Source: Methylobrevis albus (GTDB lineage Bacteria > Pseudomonadota > Alphaproteobacteria > Rhizobiales > Pleomorphomonadaceae). Taken from it: a stretch of 64,000 bases of DNA. The stretch is from assembly GCF_015904235.1 (NCBI RefSeq), contig NZ_JADZLT010000042.1:124001-188000 (forward strand), given 5' to 3'. The notes below the pieces were generated by a model. It did no database searches. It had not been told where the DNA came from and worked only from the letters and a program-made list of their open reading frames with translations. The translations under genes and the position numbers were made by a program. Below, piece by piece: positions 44,890 to 53,590 of this stretch (the stretch's first letter is position 1; each line of letters starts with the position of its first letter).

Positions 44890-45209
44890 CGCGCCCTCCC
44901 TCAGGATCCCGCCCGGACCGGCGGGATTCCGCCGGTCCGGGCAGAACGTCACCCCGGTGCCCCGCTTTCGACGTAGCGTATCACGGCCGAGTGTTGCATT
45001 GCAGCAACGACGGCGCGCGGCGACATCGCGCCCTCTGGGGCGAAGGCGTCCGGCGGGGCTGTCAATGCCGATGCGGTATGCTAAGGGAAAGAACCGTTCC
45101 TGAGGAGCGGCACGGTCGTGACGATCGCTGGCGGGATTGACCCGGCGCGGCCCACGACCCGAAGTCGCGCCGCCCGTGCCACCGGCCGGACGGCGACGGA
45201 GCATGGCGG
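44890..45209. other. Intergenic region between nuclease-like gene and tRNA-Arg
   Basis: No protein gene is supported. It contains the leader hairpin at 44911-44942 on the nuclease side and presumably the tRNA promoter on the other; no clear -35/-10 pair could be assigned. A small imperfect palindrome GTTGCATTGCAGCAAC lies near 44993-45008. Confidence 0.5.
44911..44942 (-). promoter_or_regulatory. Strong leader hairpin upstream of the SNase-like gene
   Basis: GCCCGGACCGGCGG (44911-44924) and CCGCCGGTCCGGGC (44929-44942) form a perfect 14-bp stem with a 4-nt loop. On the transcript it ends 21 nt before the start codon, next to the GGGAGGG ribosome site. No U tract follows, so it is not a simple terminator; a role in translation or mRNA stability is possible. 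Confidence 0.6.
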
Positions 45210-45286
<77 letters not shown>

Positions 45287-45324
45287 GTTTCGGGCAGCGC
45301 GCGGGCGCGGCTGGTAAGCCGGCG

Positions 45325-45505
45325 CGTGTGGCCTTACCCCTCTCCCTGTCCCTCCCCCACAAGGGGGGAGGGGACCCTCAGGGGGAAGCTGGGAGCTGAC
45401 CCGGGCCGATCCCCGATTCGCGAAGCCTGACTTGAGCCGCAGGCATCGGCCCGCTCGTCCCCTCCCCCCTTGTGGGGGAGGGGCAGGAGAGGGGTGAGCC
45501 CCACG
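45325..45505. repeat. Palindromic element E downstream of tRNA-Arg
   Basis: Arms 45325-45375 and 45457-45505 are imperfect reverse complements of about 50 nt (CGTG..CCCCTC type) and are related in their outer ends to elements A-C. The 81-nt centre differs from the A-C core and contains its own inverted repeat (CGGGCCGAT at 45402-45410, ATCGGCCCG at 45445-45453). It lies between the tRNA and the convergent secA 3' end. Confidence 0.85.
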
Positions 45506-45570
45506 ACCAAGCACCGACGAAGCACCGACGCAGCCTCGATGAACTTCGCCCGACCCAACCGCCGGTCCGC

Positions 45571-48351
45571 TTACGCGTACTGGCCGTGGCAGTGCTTGAA
45601 CTTCTTGCCCGACCCGCAGGGGCAGGCTTCGTTGCGGCCGACGGCGCCCCAGGTGGCGGGGTTCTCTGGGTCGCGGGCGGTGGCGACGGGGTTCGAGCCG
45701 GAGAACTGCGCCGTGAGCACCGCCTGATCGGCCAGCGCCATTTCGTCCTCGCCGGTGGCGGGGTCGATGTGGCTCGCCTGGATGCGCTCGGGCACCTGCG
45801 GCTCGGGCTGGCGCTCGGCGAGCTCCACCCGCATCAGCTGGCCGGTGACGATCTGGCGCAAGGTGGCCAGCAGCGTCTCGAACAGGGTGAAGGCCTCGGT
45901 GCGGTATTCGCTCAGCGGGTCGCGCTGGGCGTAGCCGCGGAAGCCGATCACCGAACGCAGGTGGTCGAGCGCCGCGAGGTGTTCGCGCCAGAGGTGGTCC
46001 AGCGTCTGCAGCAGGATCGCCTTCTCGATGTGGCGCATCAGCTCGGGCGAGGTGCGTGCCTCACGCGCGGCGAAGGCCTCGTCGGCGGCCGTCATCAGGC
46101 GCTCGCGGATCTCCTCGTCAGCGATGCCCTCTTCCTTCGCCCAGTCGGTGATCGGCAGGTCGAGGTTGAGATACTGCTGCACCTCGGCCGTGAGGCCCTC
46201 GGTGTTCCACTGCTCGGCGTAGGCGTTCTGGGGGATGTGGCGGGCGACGAGGTCGGCGATGACGTCGTGGCGCATGTCGCGGACGGTCTCCTCGACCGTC
46301 TCCTCCGACATCAGCTCGATCCTCTGCTCGAAGATCACCTTGCGCTGGTCGTTCATCACGTCGTCGTATTTCAGCAGGTTCTTGCGGATGTCGAAGTTGC
46401 GCGCCTCGACCTTCTGCTGCGCTTTTTCCAGGGCCTTGTTGATCCACGGATGGACGATCGCCTCGCCCTCCTTCAGGCCGAGCTTCTGCAGCATGCCGTC
46501 CATGCGGTCGGAGCCGAAGATGCGCATCAGGTCGTCCTGCAGCGACAGGTAGAAGCGGCTGTGGCCGGGGTCGCCCTGGCGGCCGGAGCGGCCGCGCAGC
46601 TGGTTGTCGATGCGGCGGCTCTCGTGGCGCTCGGTGCCGATGACGAACAGGCCGCCGGCGTCGAGGGCCTTCTGCTTCAGGCGAGCGATGTCGGCGCGGA
46701 TCTTGGTTTCGGCGGCGTCGCGCTCGGGCCCGGCCGGCATGTCGCCGAGCTCGCGCTCGATGCGCATGTCGGCGTTGCCGCCGAGCTGGATGTCGGTGCC
46801 GCGGCCGGCCATGTTGGTGGCGATGGTGACGGCGCCCGGCACGCCGGCCTGGCTGATGATGTAGGCTTCCTGCTCGTGGTAGCGGGCGTTCAGCACCTGG
46901 AACACCATCTCGCTGGTCGAGCCGTCGTCACCGTCGAAGAGGACGCCGAAGTCCTGCTGCTTGAAGCCGTGGCTCTTCAGCATGGTGGCGAGCGTCTCGG
47001 ACTTCTCGATCGACGTGGTGCCGACCAGCACCGGCTGGCCGCGCGACTTGCAGTCGCGGATCGTCTCGACGATGGCGGTGAACTTCTCCGGCACCGACCG
47101 GTAGACCTCGTCGTCGTCGTCGATGCGCGAGACCGGCAGGTTGGTCGGGATCTCGATGACCTCGAGGCCGTAGATGTCCATGAACTCGTCGGCTTCGGTC
47201 GCCGCGGTGCCCGTCATGCCGGAGAGCTTGCCGTACATGCGGAAATAGTTCTGGAACGTGATCGAGGCGAAGGTCTGGTTTTCCGGCTGGATGCGGGCGC
47301 CTTCCTTCGCCTCCAGCGCCTGGTGCAGGCCGTCCGAATAGCGCCGGCCCGGCATCATGCGGCCGGTGAACTCGTCGATGATGACGACCTCGCCGTCCTT
47401 GACGATGTAGTCGCGGTCGCGCTGGAACAGCTTGTGGGCGCGCAGCGCCTGATTGACGTGGTGGACGATCGAGACGTTCTCGATGTCGTAGAGCGAGGCG
47501 CCCTTGAGCAGGCCGGCCGCGCCGAGCAGACCCTCGAGCTTCTCGGTGCCGGTCTCGGTGAAGATCACCGTGCGCTGCTTCTCGTCGAGATCGAAGTCGC
47601 CCTCGACGATGGCCGGGATGAACTTGTCGATGGTGACGTAGAGGTCGGAGCGGTCTTCCAGCGGGCCGGAGATGATCAGCGGCGTGCGCGCCTCGTCGAC
47701 GAGGATCGAGTCCACTTCGTCGACGATGGCGTAGTGGTGGCCGCGCTGCACCATCTGCTCGCGCTCGTACTTCATGTTGTCGCGCAGATAGTCGAAGCCG
47801 AGCTCGTTGTTGGTGGCGTAGGTGATGTCGCAGAGATAGGCCGCGCGGCGCTGGTCGTCGGAGAGGCCGTGCACGATCACGCCGGTGCTGAGGCCGAGGA
47901 AGCCGTAGACGCGGCTCATCCACTCGGAGTCGCGCTTGGCGAGGTAGTCGTTGACGGTGACGACGTGCACGCCCTTGCCGGGCAGCGCGTTGAGGTAGGT
48001 CGCGAGCGTCGCGACGAGGGTCTTGCCCTCGCCGGTCTTCATCTCGGCGATGCCGCCGTCGTTGAGGACCATGCCGCCGATCAGCTGCACGTCGAAGTGA
48101 CGCTGGCCGAGCACGCGGCGGCCCGCCTCGCGCACCGTGGCGAAGGCCGGGACGAGCAGGTCGTCGATCTTGGTGCCGGCGGCGAGCTTCGCACGGAACT
48201 CGTCGGTGCGGGCCCTGAGCTGTTCATCGCTCAGCGCCTTCATCTCGGGCTCGAGCGCGCCGATTTCGGCGATGCGCGGGCGGTAGGACTTCACGCGGCG
48301 GTCGTTCGAGGAACCGAACAGCTTGCGCGCCAATGCGCCGAGGCCGACCAT
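45571..48351 (-). CDS. secA: Preprotein translocase ATPase SecA
   Basis: The protein has 926 residues, normal for SecA. The start at 48351 gives [20 protein letters not shown]. Key motifs: Walker [14 protein letters not shown] (about 103-115), Walker [21 protein letters not shown], preprotein-binding segment, [23 protein letters not shown] and [13 protein letters not shown]. The C-terminus holds the zinc-binding SecB/lipid-binding tail with [13 protein letters not shown]. It powers post-translational export through SecYEG. It is divergent from the PpiC-type gene, an arrangement common in Hyphomicrobiales, and ends at element E. Confidence 0.98.
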   Translation of the reverse strand: MVGLGALARKLFGSSNDRRVKSYRPRIAEIGALEPEMKALSDEQLRARTDEFRAKLAAGTKIDDLLVPAFATVREAGRRVLGQRHFDVQLIGGMVLNDGGIAEMKTGEGKTLVATLATYLNALPGKGVHVVTVNDYLAKRDSEWMSRVYGFLGLSTGVIVHGLSDDQRRAAYLCDITYATNNELGFDYLRDNMKYEREQMVQRGHHYAIVDEVDSILVDEARTPLIISGPLEDRSDLYVTIDKFIPAIVEGDFDLDEKQRTVIFTETGTEKLEGLLGAAGLLKGASLYDIENVSIVHHVNQALRAHKLFQRDRDYIVKDGEVVIIDEFTGRMMPGRRYSDGLHQALEAKEGARIQPENQTFASITFQNYFRMYGKLSGMTGTAATEADEFMDIYGLEVIEIPTNLPVSRIDDDDEVYRSVPEKFTAIVETIRDCKSRGQPVLVGTTSIEKSETLATMLKSHGFKQQDFGVLFDGDDGSTSEMVFQVLNARYHEQEAYIISQAGVPGAVTIATNMAGRGTDIQLGGNADMRIERELGDMPAGPERDAAETKIRADIARLKQKALDAGGLFVIGTERHESRRIDNQLRGRSGRQGDPGHSRFYLSLQDDLMRIFGSDRMDGMLQKLGLKEGEAIVHPWINKALEKAQQKVEARNFDIRKNLLKYDDVMNDQRKVIFEQRIELMSEETVEETVRDMRHDVIADLVARHIPQNAYAEQWNTEGLTAEVQQYLNLDLPITDWAKEEGIADEEIRERLMTAADEAFAAREARTSPELMRHIEKAILLQTLDHLWREHLAALDHLRSVIGFRGYAQRDPLSEYRTEAFTLFETLLATLRQIVTGQLMRVELAERQPEPQVPERIQASHIDPATGEDEMALADQAVLTAQFSGSNPVATARDPENPATWGAVGRNEACPCGSGKKFKHCHGQYA

Positions 48352-48671
48352 GGCGGACCTTTCCCTCATGACCCGGCTGGCGTGCCGTCCATGTCGAGGC
48401 GCCTCGCCGGGCAAACATTCGTTGATGCGACGTCCATCTTGCGAGGATCGCGCGGGGCGTCGAGCGCGGGCTGGAGCGATCGCTGCATGAAGACAGTCGA
48501 CTGAGCGCTCGCCAGACGATCCGGAGATATGTTGGGTGCCGATTAAAGTCAATGTGCCGCTTTCTCGGCTGCGGCCGCCGGGTTATACGCGTTGGCCGTG
48601 AGGGGCGCGCGCCGGCGGCCTCGAATGTCGCCGGTGGAACTCAGACCCGTTCGAGAGGAATTCGCAGGCTC
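48352..48671. other. Divergent promoter region of secA and the PpiC-type gene
   Basis: No gene is supported. The middle (about 48520-48560) is locally AT-richer (ATTAAAGTCAATG) and probably contains the promoters. A TTATAC at about 48582-48587 may be a rightward -10, but no good -35 is paired with it. Confidence 0.45.
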
Positions 48672-49574
48672 ATGATCCAGTTTATCCGTGCCGGCCACGC
48701 CGGTCGCTTCGTTCGGCCGCTCGCCGGTGCCGCCCTGCTGTTGGCCTGCACCGCGCCGCTGGCGCTGGCCGACGACGCCGAAGTGCTGGCCCGCGTCAAC
48801 GGCCGCGACATCACCGTCGGTGAAGTCAACCTCGCCAAGGAAGCCTTCGCCGAGCAGCTCGGCCAGGTTCCCGAGACCGCGCAGCAGAACATCCTCGTCG
48901 ATGTGCTGATCGACATGCACGTGCTCGCCGACGCCGCCGAGAAGGCCGGCCTCGCCGGCACCGACCTGTTCGAGCGCCGCATGGCGTTCCTGCGCAACCA
49001 GGCCCTGCGCAACGCCTTCGTCGAGGAGAAGGTGCAGGCCGCCATCACCGACGAGGAACTGCAGGCGCGCTACCAGAAGGACGTCGCCGGCTACCAGGCG
49101 CCCGAGGAGGTCCACGCACGCCACATCCTCGTCAAGACCGACGAGGAAGCCAAGGCGATCATCGCCGATCTCGACGCCGGCGGCGATTTCGCGGCGATCG
49201 CGGCGGAGAAGTCGCTCGACGGCTCCAAGGCCAATGGTGGCGACCTCGGCTTTTTCACCAAGGGCCAGATGGTGCCGGAGTTCGAGGCGGCCGCGTTCGA
49301 CCTCGAAGCGGGCAGCTACAACAAGGTGCCGGTGAAGACCCAGTTCGGCTTCCACATCATCAAGGTCGAGGAAAAGCGCACCCAGCCGGTGCCGAGCTTC
49401 GAGGAAGTGAAGGAGCAGGTCCGCCAGGTGGTGTCGCGCGAGACCTTCGGCAGCGTGATGGAGCAGCTGAAGGCCGAGGCGGAGATCGAGCGCCTCGGCG
49501 AGGCCGACGTGCCGCAGACCGACGTGGTGCCGCCGGCCGCTCCCGCGGATCCTGCCGCGCCCGCGCAGCCCTGA
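48672..49574 (+). CDS. Parvulin-type peptidyl-prolyl isomerase, PpiC/SurA-like periplasmic chaperone
   Basis: The protein has 300 residues with a signal peptide (MIQFIRAGHAGRFVRPLAGA... cleaved after ALA, about 33). An N-terminal SurA-like helical domain (VNGRDITVGEVNLAKEAFAE) is followed by a rotamase domain: VHARHILVKTDEEAKAIIAD, GGDFAAIAAEKSLDGSKANG, GDLGFFTKGQMVPEFEAAAF and KTQFGFHIIKVEEKR (about 150-250). It assists folding of exported proteins, fitting its place beside secA. The C-terminus is Pro/Ala-rich. An ATG 40 codons upstream exists but gives no signal peptide, so 48672 is preferred. Confidence 0.9.
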   Translation: MIQFIRAGHAGRFVRPLAGAALLLACTAPLALADDAEVLARVNGRDITVGEVNLAKEAFAEQLGQVPETAQQNILVDVLIDMHVLADAAEKAGLAGTDLFERRMAFLRNQALRNAFVEEKVQAAITDEELQARYQKDVAGYQAPEEVHARHILVKTDEEAKAIIADLDAGGDFAAIAAEKSLDGSKANGGDLGFFTKGQMVPEFEAAAFDLEAGSYNKVPVKTQFGFHIIKVEEKRTQPVPSFEEVKEQVRQVVSRETFGSVMEQLKAEAEIERLGEADVPQTDVVPPAAPADPAAPAQP

Positions 49575-49688
49575 TCCGGTTCCGGCCGGGCGGGCGATGG
49601 GCCCGCCCGGCCGGAATTGATGTGGTGACTTGGTTGAAGTTCTAATACCATCCCGCAACGCGTCGTTGCGCCGAGAGGGATGGGGACC

Positions 49689-50414
49689 ATGAACAGGAAA
49701 CTCGCAGCCGAGTTCTTCGGCACCTACTGGCTGGTATTCGGCGGCTGCGGCAGCGCCGTGCTGGCCGCCGGCTTCCCGGAGCTCGGGATCGGATTTGCGG
49801 GCGTCGCGCTCGCCTTCGGGCTCACCGTGCTGACGATGGCCTATGCCGTCGGCGGCATTTCGGGCGGGCATTTCAACCCGGCGGTCTCGCTCGGGCTCGC
49901 GGTCGCGGGGCGGTTCAGCTACGCGAGCCTGCTGCCCTACTGGGCGGCGCAGGTGCTCGGCGGCATCGCCGCGGCGGTCGTCCTCTACATCATCGCCTCC
50001 GGAGCGCCGGAGTTCGTCGCGGGCGGCTTTGCCTCCAACGGCTACGGCGAGCTGTCGCCCGGCAAGTTCGGCCTGCTGGCCTGCCTCGTCGCCGAGGTGG
50101 TGCTGACGGCGTTTTTCCTGATCATCATTCTCGGCGCGACGTCGAAAGGCGTGCCGGCCGGCTTTGCGCCGATCGCCATCGGCCTCGGGCTGACGCTGAT
50201 CCACCTCGTCTCGATCCCGGTGACCAACACCTCGGTCAATCCGGCGCGCTCGACGGCGGTCGCCTTCTTCGCGCAGACCGGCGCGGTCGGCCAGCTCTGG
50301 CTGTTCTGGGTGGCACCGCTGATTGGCGCCGCGCTCGGCGGCCTCGTCTGGAAGCTGCTGCTCGACAAGGACGCGCAGGTCGCGCCGACGGCGAGCGGGC
50401 TCACCCCGGCCTGA
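49689..50414 (+). CDS. aqpZ: Aquaporin Z
   Basis: The protein has 241 residues. It begins [19 protein letters not shown] and has the two half-helix motifs [10 protein letters not shown] and [12 protein letters not shown] (NPA boxes), with the AqpZ aromatic/arginine filter consistent with the Arg after the second NPA. Six membrane segments. It is a water channel of the inner membrane. The ATG at 49689 (GAGAGGGA 8 nt upstream) is preferred over 49680. It overlaps the convergent tetR gene by 14 nt. It sits inside the normally contiguous ppiC-argJ region. Confidence 0.93.
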   Translation: MNRKLAAEFFGTYWLVFGGCGSAVLAAGFPELGIGFAGVALAFGLTVLTMAYAVGGISGGHFNPAVSLGLAVAGRFSYASLLPYWAAQVLGGIAAAVVLYIIASGAPEFVAGGFASNGYGELSPGKFGLLACLVAEVVLTAFFLIIILGATSKGVPAGFAPIAIGLGLTLIHLVSIPVTNTSVNPARSTAVAFFAQTGAVGQLWLFWVAPLIGAALGGLVWKLLLDKDAQVAPTASGLTPA

Positions 50415-51030
50415 AGCCGGTCGCGACCTGGTGCACGTAGCGCCTGATCTCGCCGTCGTCGGCGGCGAGATCGAAGGCGAGCAGGCGGCACCAGGCAAAG
50501 CCGATCAGGCTGTCCCACAGCAGGGCGGCGTCGGGCGGCAGCTCGGTCTCGCCGCGGGCCCGGCGGCGCTCGATCATCGCGGTGAACACCGCGCGGCGCT
50601 CGGCGAGATAGGCGACGAGGGCGCGGCGGGCGTCGGGGTCCGACTGCGCCTCGGCGACGATGGCGCGGAAGATGTCGCCGGCCGGCCCGGTGCGCCAGAA
50701 ATCGAACAGATGCCGCAGGAAGCGCACCAGTGCTTCCTCGATCGGGGCGGTCTCGTCGGGAGGCGGCTCGCGCTTCTGGCGGTGATAGACGTCGAGCAGC
50801 AGGGCGGCCTTGCCCGGCCACCAGCGATAGATCGTCGGCTTGCCGGCCCGCGCCAGCCGCGCCACCGCCTCGATCGAGAAGCCGGCGTAGCCTTTCTCGA
50901 GCAGCAGCGCCTCGGCGGCGTCGAGGATCGCCTGCTCGCTGGCGACGCTGCGGCGGGCGCCGACCGACTGGCGTTCGCCGCCCTGGCCGGGCCTTGCCGG
51001 CGCCGGCCCGGCGCGGGTTGCTTTCACCAT
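50401..51030 (-). CDS. TetR-family transcriptional repressor
   Basis: The protein has 209 residues. The helix-turn-helix reads [20 protein letters not shown] and [20 protein letters not shown] (about 30-75), typical TetR. The C-terminal ligand domain includes a tetR_C_11-like stretch ([20 protein letters not shown]). The start at 51030 is set by GGAG 7 nt upstream; a GTG at 51057 would extend it. It is divergent from a small membrane protein gene 121 nt away with a long operator palindrome between them. The inducer is unknown. Confidence 0.9.
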   Translation of the reverse strand: MVKATRAGPAPARPGQGGERQSVGARRSVASEQAILDAAEALLLEKGYAGFSIEAVARLARAGKPTIYRWWPGKAALLLDVYHRQKREPPPDETAPIEEALVRFLRHLFDFWRTGPAGDIFRAIVAEAQSDPDARRALVAYLAERRAVFTAMIERRRARGETELPPDAALLWDSLIGFAWCRLLAFDLAADDGEIRRYVHQVATGFRPG

Positions 51031-51090
51031 CCATGAGCTCCGGTCCCGTGCGATCACGGGCGCTTGATCAGATAAATCCTACCACGGGGA

Positions 51091-51120
51091 TTGACGAAAC
51101 GAAACGGTCCGTTCTATTTA
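51091..51120 (+). promoter_or_regulatory. Sigma-70-type promoter of the small membrane protein gene
   Basis: TTGACG (51091-51096) and TATTTA (51115-51120), 18 nt apart, lie about 32 nt upstream of the ATG at 51152. The spacer is occupied by the left arm of the TetR operator, so repressor binding would block polymerase. Confidence 0.65.
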
Positions 51121-51140
51121 ACGGAACGTACCGTTTCGTT
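51098..51140. promoter_or_regulatory. TetR operator palindrome
   Basis: AACGAAACGGTCCGTTC (51098-51114) and GAACGTACCGTTTCGTT (51124-51140) are 17-nt inverted repeats matching at 16 of 17 positions, with a 9-nt spacer. Each arm itself contains a small AACGGnCCGTT-like palindrome, so two overlapping dimers could bind. Confidence 0.8.
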
Positions 51141-51151
51141 AGGAGCCTCCG

Positions 51152-51427
51152 ATGTCGTCCGCTTCTGCATCCCTCGATCGCCCCGCCGCCGAGGCCGCCC
51201 GCCCGCGCTTCTCGCGGCCGCGCTTCGCCGCTCTCGTCCTCGTCGGCGTCTATCCGATCATCACGCTGATCCTCTATGTCATCCTGCCGCTGACCGACGG
51301 CTGGGCGACCTGGCAGCGCACGCTGCTGATCGCGCCGATCATGGTCGGCATCATGGTGTGGGGCCTGATCCCGACGATCCAGCAGCGCTTCGCCGGCTGG
51401 ATCAACCCGGCCGCGCCGAAGCGCTGA
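51152..51427 (+). CDS. Small two-helix membrane protein under TetR control
   Basis: The protein has 91 residues; AGGAGCCTCCG precedes the ATG. Two membrane segments: FAALVLVGVYPIITLILYVI (about 25-44) and TLLIAPIMVGIMVWGLIPTI (about 57-76), separated by PLTDGWATWQR. The N-terminal 24 residues are Ser/Ala/Arg-rich and cytoplasmic. I recognise no named domain. Being the only gene divergent from tetR and next to a clear operator, it is the likely target. A role in envelope stress or detoxification is possible but unsupported. Confidence 0.75.
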   Translation: MSSASASLDRPAAEAARPRFSRPRFAALVLVGVYPIITLILYVILPLTDGWATWQRTLLIAPIMVGIMVWGLIPTIQQRFAGWINPAAPKR

Positions 51428-51544
51428 GCCGAGCCGCAGCGCGCCTCGGAGCCGGTCCGGTTTCGTGAATGGCGGCGCCGTCTTGCGCGCGTCGCGGTCA
51501 TCGGGCAAACCGGGGGCCCAGCCGTCGCCGACAGGAACGCCCCG

Positions 51545-52786
51545 ATGTCCCACGCCGTCTCGCCGCTCGCGCCGAAAACCATTCCCGACATGCCGGTCGT
51601 GGAGGGCGTGCGCTTTGCGACCGCCGAGGCGGGCATCAAGTACAAGGGCCGCACCGACGTCCTGCTGATGGCGTTCGCCGAGGGCACCGAGGTCGCGGGC
51701 GTCTTCACGAAGTCGAAGTGCCCGTCGGCGCCGGTCGAGTGGTGCCGCGAAAAGCTCGGCGCGGGCACGGCGCGCGCGCTCGTCGTCAATTCGGGCAACG
51801 CCAACGCCTTCACCGGCAAGACCGGCCGCGACACGGTCGCGGTGACGGCGGCCATCGCCGCCCGGGCGGTGGGCTGCGGCGAAGACCAGGTGTTCCTCGC
51901 CTCGACCGGCGTCATCGGCGAGCCGCTGGCGCCGACGAAGTTCGAGGGCGTGCTCGACGCGGCCGCGGCGCGGCTCGCCGACGGGCCGTGGATCGACGCC
52001 GCCCGGGCGATCATGACCACCGACACCTATCCGAAGGTCGCCACCGCCACGGTGGAGGTCGGCGGCGTGCCGGTGGTGATCTCCGGCATCGCCAAGGGCG
52101 CCGGCATGATCGCGCCCGACATGGCGACGATGCTGTCCTTCGTGTTCACCGACGCGCCGATCGACGCGGCGGTGCTGCAGGGGCTGCTGTCGGCGACCGT
52201 CGGCACCACCTTCAACGCGATCACCGTCGACAGCGACACCTCGACCAGCGACACGCTGCTGATGTTCGCCACCGGCACCGCCGCCGCGCGCGGCGCGCCG
52301 CGCATCCATGCGGCCGGCGATCCGCGCCTCACCGAATTCTCGGTCGCCCTCCACCGGGTGCTGCTCGACCTCGCGCACCAGGTGGTCAAGGACGGCGAGG
52401 GCGCGCGCAAGTTCATCGAGGTGCAGGTGATGGGGGCGACGTCGGACGCCTCGGCGCGGCGGATCGCGCTGTCGATCGCGAACTCGCCGCTGGTGAAGAC
52501 CGCCGTCGCCGGCGAGGATGCCAACTGGGGCCGCGTCGTGATGGCGGTCGGCAAGGCTGGCGAGCCGGCCGACCGCGACCGGCTGACGATCTCCTTCGGC
52601 GACATCCGCGTCGCCGCCGCCGGCGCGCGCGACCCGGACTATTCCGAGGCCGCCGCCTCCGCCGCGATGCAGGCCGAGCACATCCCGATCCGCGTCGACC
52701 TCGGCCTCGGCTCGGGCCGGGCGACGGTGTGGACCTGCGACCTCACCAAGGAATATGTCGCGATCAACGGCGACTACCGCAGCTGA
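51545..52786 (+). CDS. argJ: Bifunctional ornithine acetyltransferase / N-acetylglutamate synthase ArgJ
   Basis: The protein has 413 residues. The autocleavage site lies in [17 protein letters not shown] (Ala-Pro-Asp-Met-Ala-Thr-Met-Leu, Thr about 195 as the nucleophile of the beta chain), preceded by [16 protein letters not shown]. The substrate-binding LFATGTAA-type segment and C-terminal [19 protein letters not shown] complete the family pattern. It transfers acetyl between N-acetylornithine and glutamate and can use acetyl-CoA, making the cyclic arginine pathway. It lies near secA/ppiC as in related genomes, displaced by aqpZ, tetR and the small membrane protein. Confidence 0.96.
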   Translation: MSHAVSPLAPKTIPDMPVVEGVRFATAEAGIKYKGRTDVLLMAFAEGTEVAGVFTKSKCPSAPVEWCREKLGAGTARALVVNSGNANAFTGKTGRDTVAVTAAIAARAVGCGEDQVFLASTGVIGEPLAPTKFEGVLDAAAARLADGPWIDAARAIMTTDTYPKVATATVEVGGVPVVISGIAKGAGMIAPDMATMLSFVFTDAPIDAAVLQGLLSATVGTTFNAITVDSDTSTSDTLLMFATGTAAARGAPRIHAAGDPRLTEFSVALHRVLLDLAHQVVKDGEGARKFIEVQVMGATSDASARRIALSIANSPLVKTAVAGEDANWGRVVMAVGKAGEPADRDRLTISFGDIRVAAAGARDPDYSEAAASAAMQAEHIPIRVDLGLGSGRATVWTCDLTKEYVAINGDYRS

Positions 52787-52878
52787 GCCTTGGCGGCCGG
52801 CGACACCGTCGGACGCTGCGGCGCCGTTGCGCCGGAGCGTTACCGCAGCCTTTCCAAGACCCCCGGGAATCCACGCTG

Positions 52879-53277
52879 ATGAAGCTCGTCCTCGTCGTCG
52901 CCTGCGCCCTCGTCGACGTCGACAACCGCGTGCTGATCAGCCAGCGCCCGGAAGGCAAGCAATTGGCCGGCCTATGGGAATTTCCCGGCGGCAAGGTCGA
53001 TCCGGACGAGCGGCCGGAGGACGCGCTGGTGCGCGAACTCCACGAGGAGCTCGGCATCACGGTGAAGCCCGCCTGTCTCGCACCCCTGACTTTCGCGAGC
53101 TTCGCTTACGAAACGTTTCATCTTTTGATGCCACTCTACGTCTGCCGTCGATGGGACGGATTCGTCACCGGCCGGGAAGGCCAGGCGACGAGGTGGGTGC
53201 GGCCGAAGCAGCTCCGGGATTACCCGATGCCGCCGGCCGACGAGCCTTTAGTGGCTCACCTCCTCGATCTGCTGTGA
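52879..53277 (+). CDS. mutT: 8-oxo-dGTP pyrophosphatase MutT
   Basis: The protein has 132 residues. The Nudix box GKVDPDERPEDALVRELHEE and LG fits GX5EX7REUXEEXGU (about 38-60). The start MKLVLVVACALVDVDNRVLI is the usual MutT beginning. It hydrolyses oxidised guanine nucleotides to prevent A:T to C:G errors. It follows argJ by 92 nt, as in related genomes. The ribosome site before the ATG at 52879 is weak. Confidence 0.94.
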   Translation: MKLVLVVACALVDVDNRVLISQRPEGKQLAGLWEFPGGKVDPDERPEDALVRELHEELGITVKPACLAPLTFASFAYETFHLLMPLYVCRRWDGFVTGREGQATRWVRPKQLRDYPMPPADEPLVAHLLDLL

Positions 53278-53297
53278 CACTGCAGGAAGCGGTGGCC

Positions 53298-53534
53298 ATG
53301 AAGAATGGACGGGTCGAAGACAGCGTCGACGGGCACGGCAGGGCTGCGGCCGGCCGCGTGCGTCGCTTCGCCTGCAATCGCTCCGGCACGGTCGCGATCG
53401 AGTACGGCATGCTGATGGTCATGGTCGCCATCTTCATCCTGGCGGTGGCCTCGCTCGGCGACTTCGTCTCCGAAATGATGTTCGACGATCTCGCCGCGAC
53501 CATGCAGAACGCCAACGAGGGCAAGGGCGGCTGA
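53298..53534 (+). CDS. Flp/Fap-type type IVb pilin
   Basis: The protein has 78 residues. After a 30-residue basic leader (unusually long) comes the class III prepilin site SGTVAIEYG, with Gly before T and the Glu five residues later (G-X4-E-Y), then the hydrophobic helix MLMVMVAIFILAVASLGDFV. It would be processed by a TadV/CpaA peptidase and assembled into Flp pili. No tad genes are in the window. Start at 53298; GTG at 53274 would overlap mutT. Confidence 0.85.
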   Translation: MKNGRVEDSVDGHGRAAAGRVRRFACNRSGTVAIEYGMLMVMVAIFILAVASLGDFVSEMMFDDLAATMQNANEGKGG

Positions 53535-53567
53535 CGGCCGCCCGAGTATTGCCGATCGTCGCAGCCT

Positions 53568-53590
53568 CCCCGAGCGGGGCAGCTTTCTCC
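53568..53590 (+). terminator. Possible terminator between pilin gene and methyltransferase gene
   Basis: CCCCGAGCGGGG (53568-53579) is followed by CAGCTTTCTCC. Weak T run; position between convergent genes. Confidence 0.4.

Noticed and set aside
45472-48504. 1010-codon open frame on the + strand opposite secA
   Set aside because: It mirrors secA codons on the other strand; the peptide is His/Val/Asp/Arg-rich with no domain, a known effect of high-GC codon bias.
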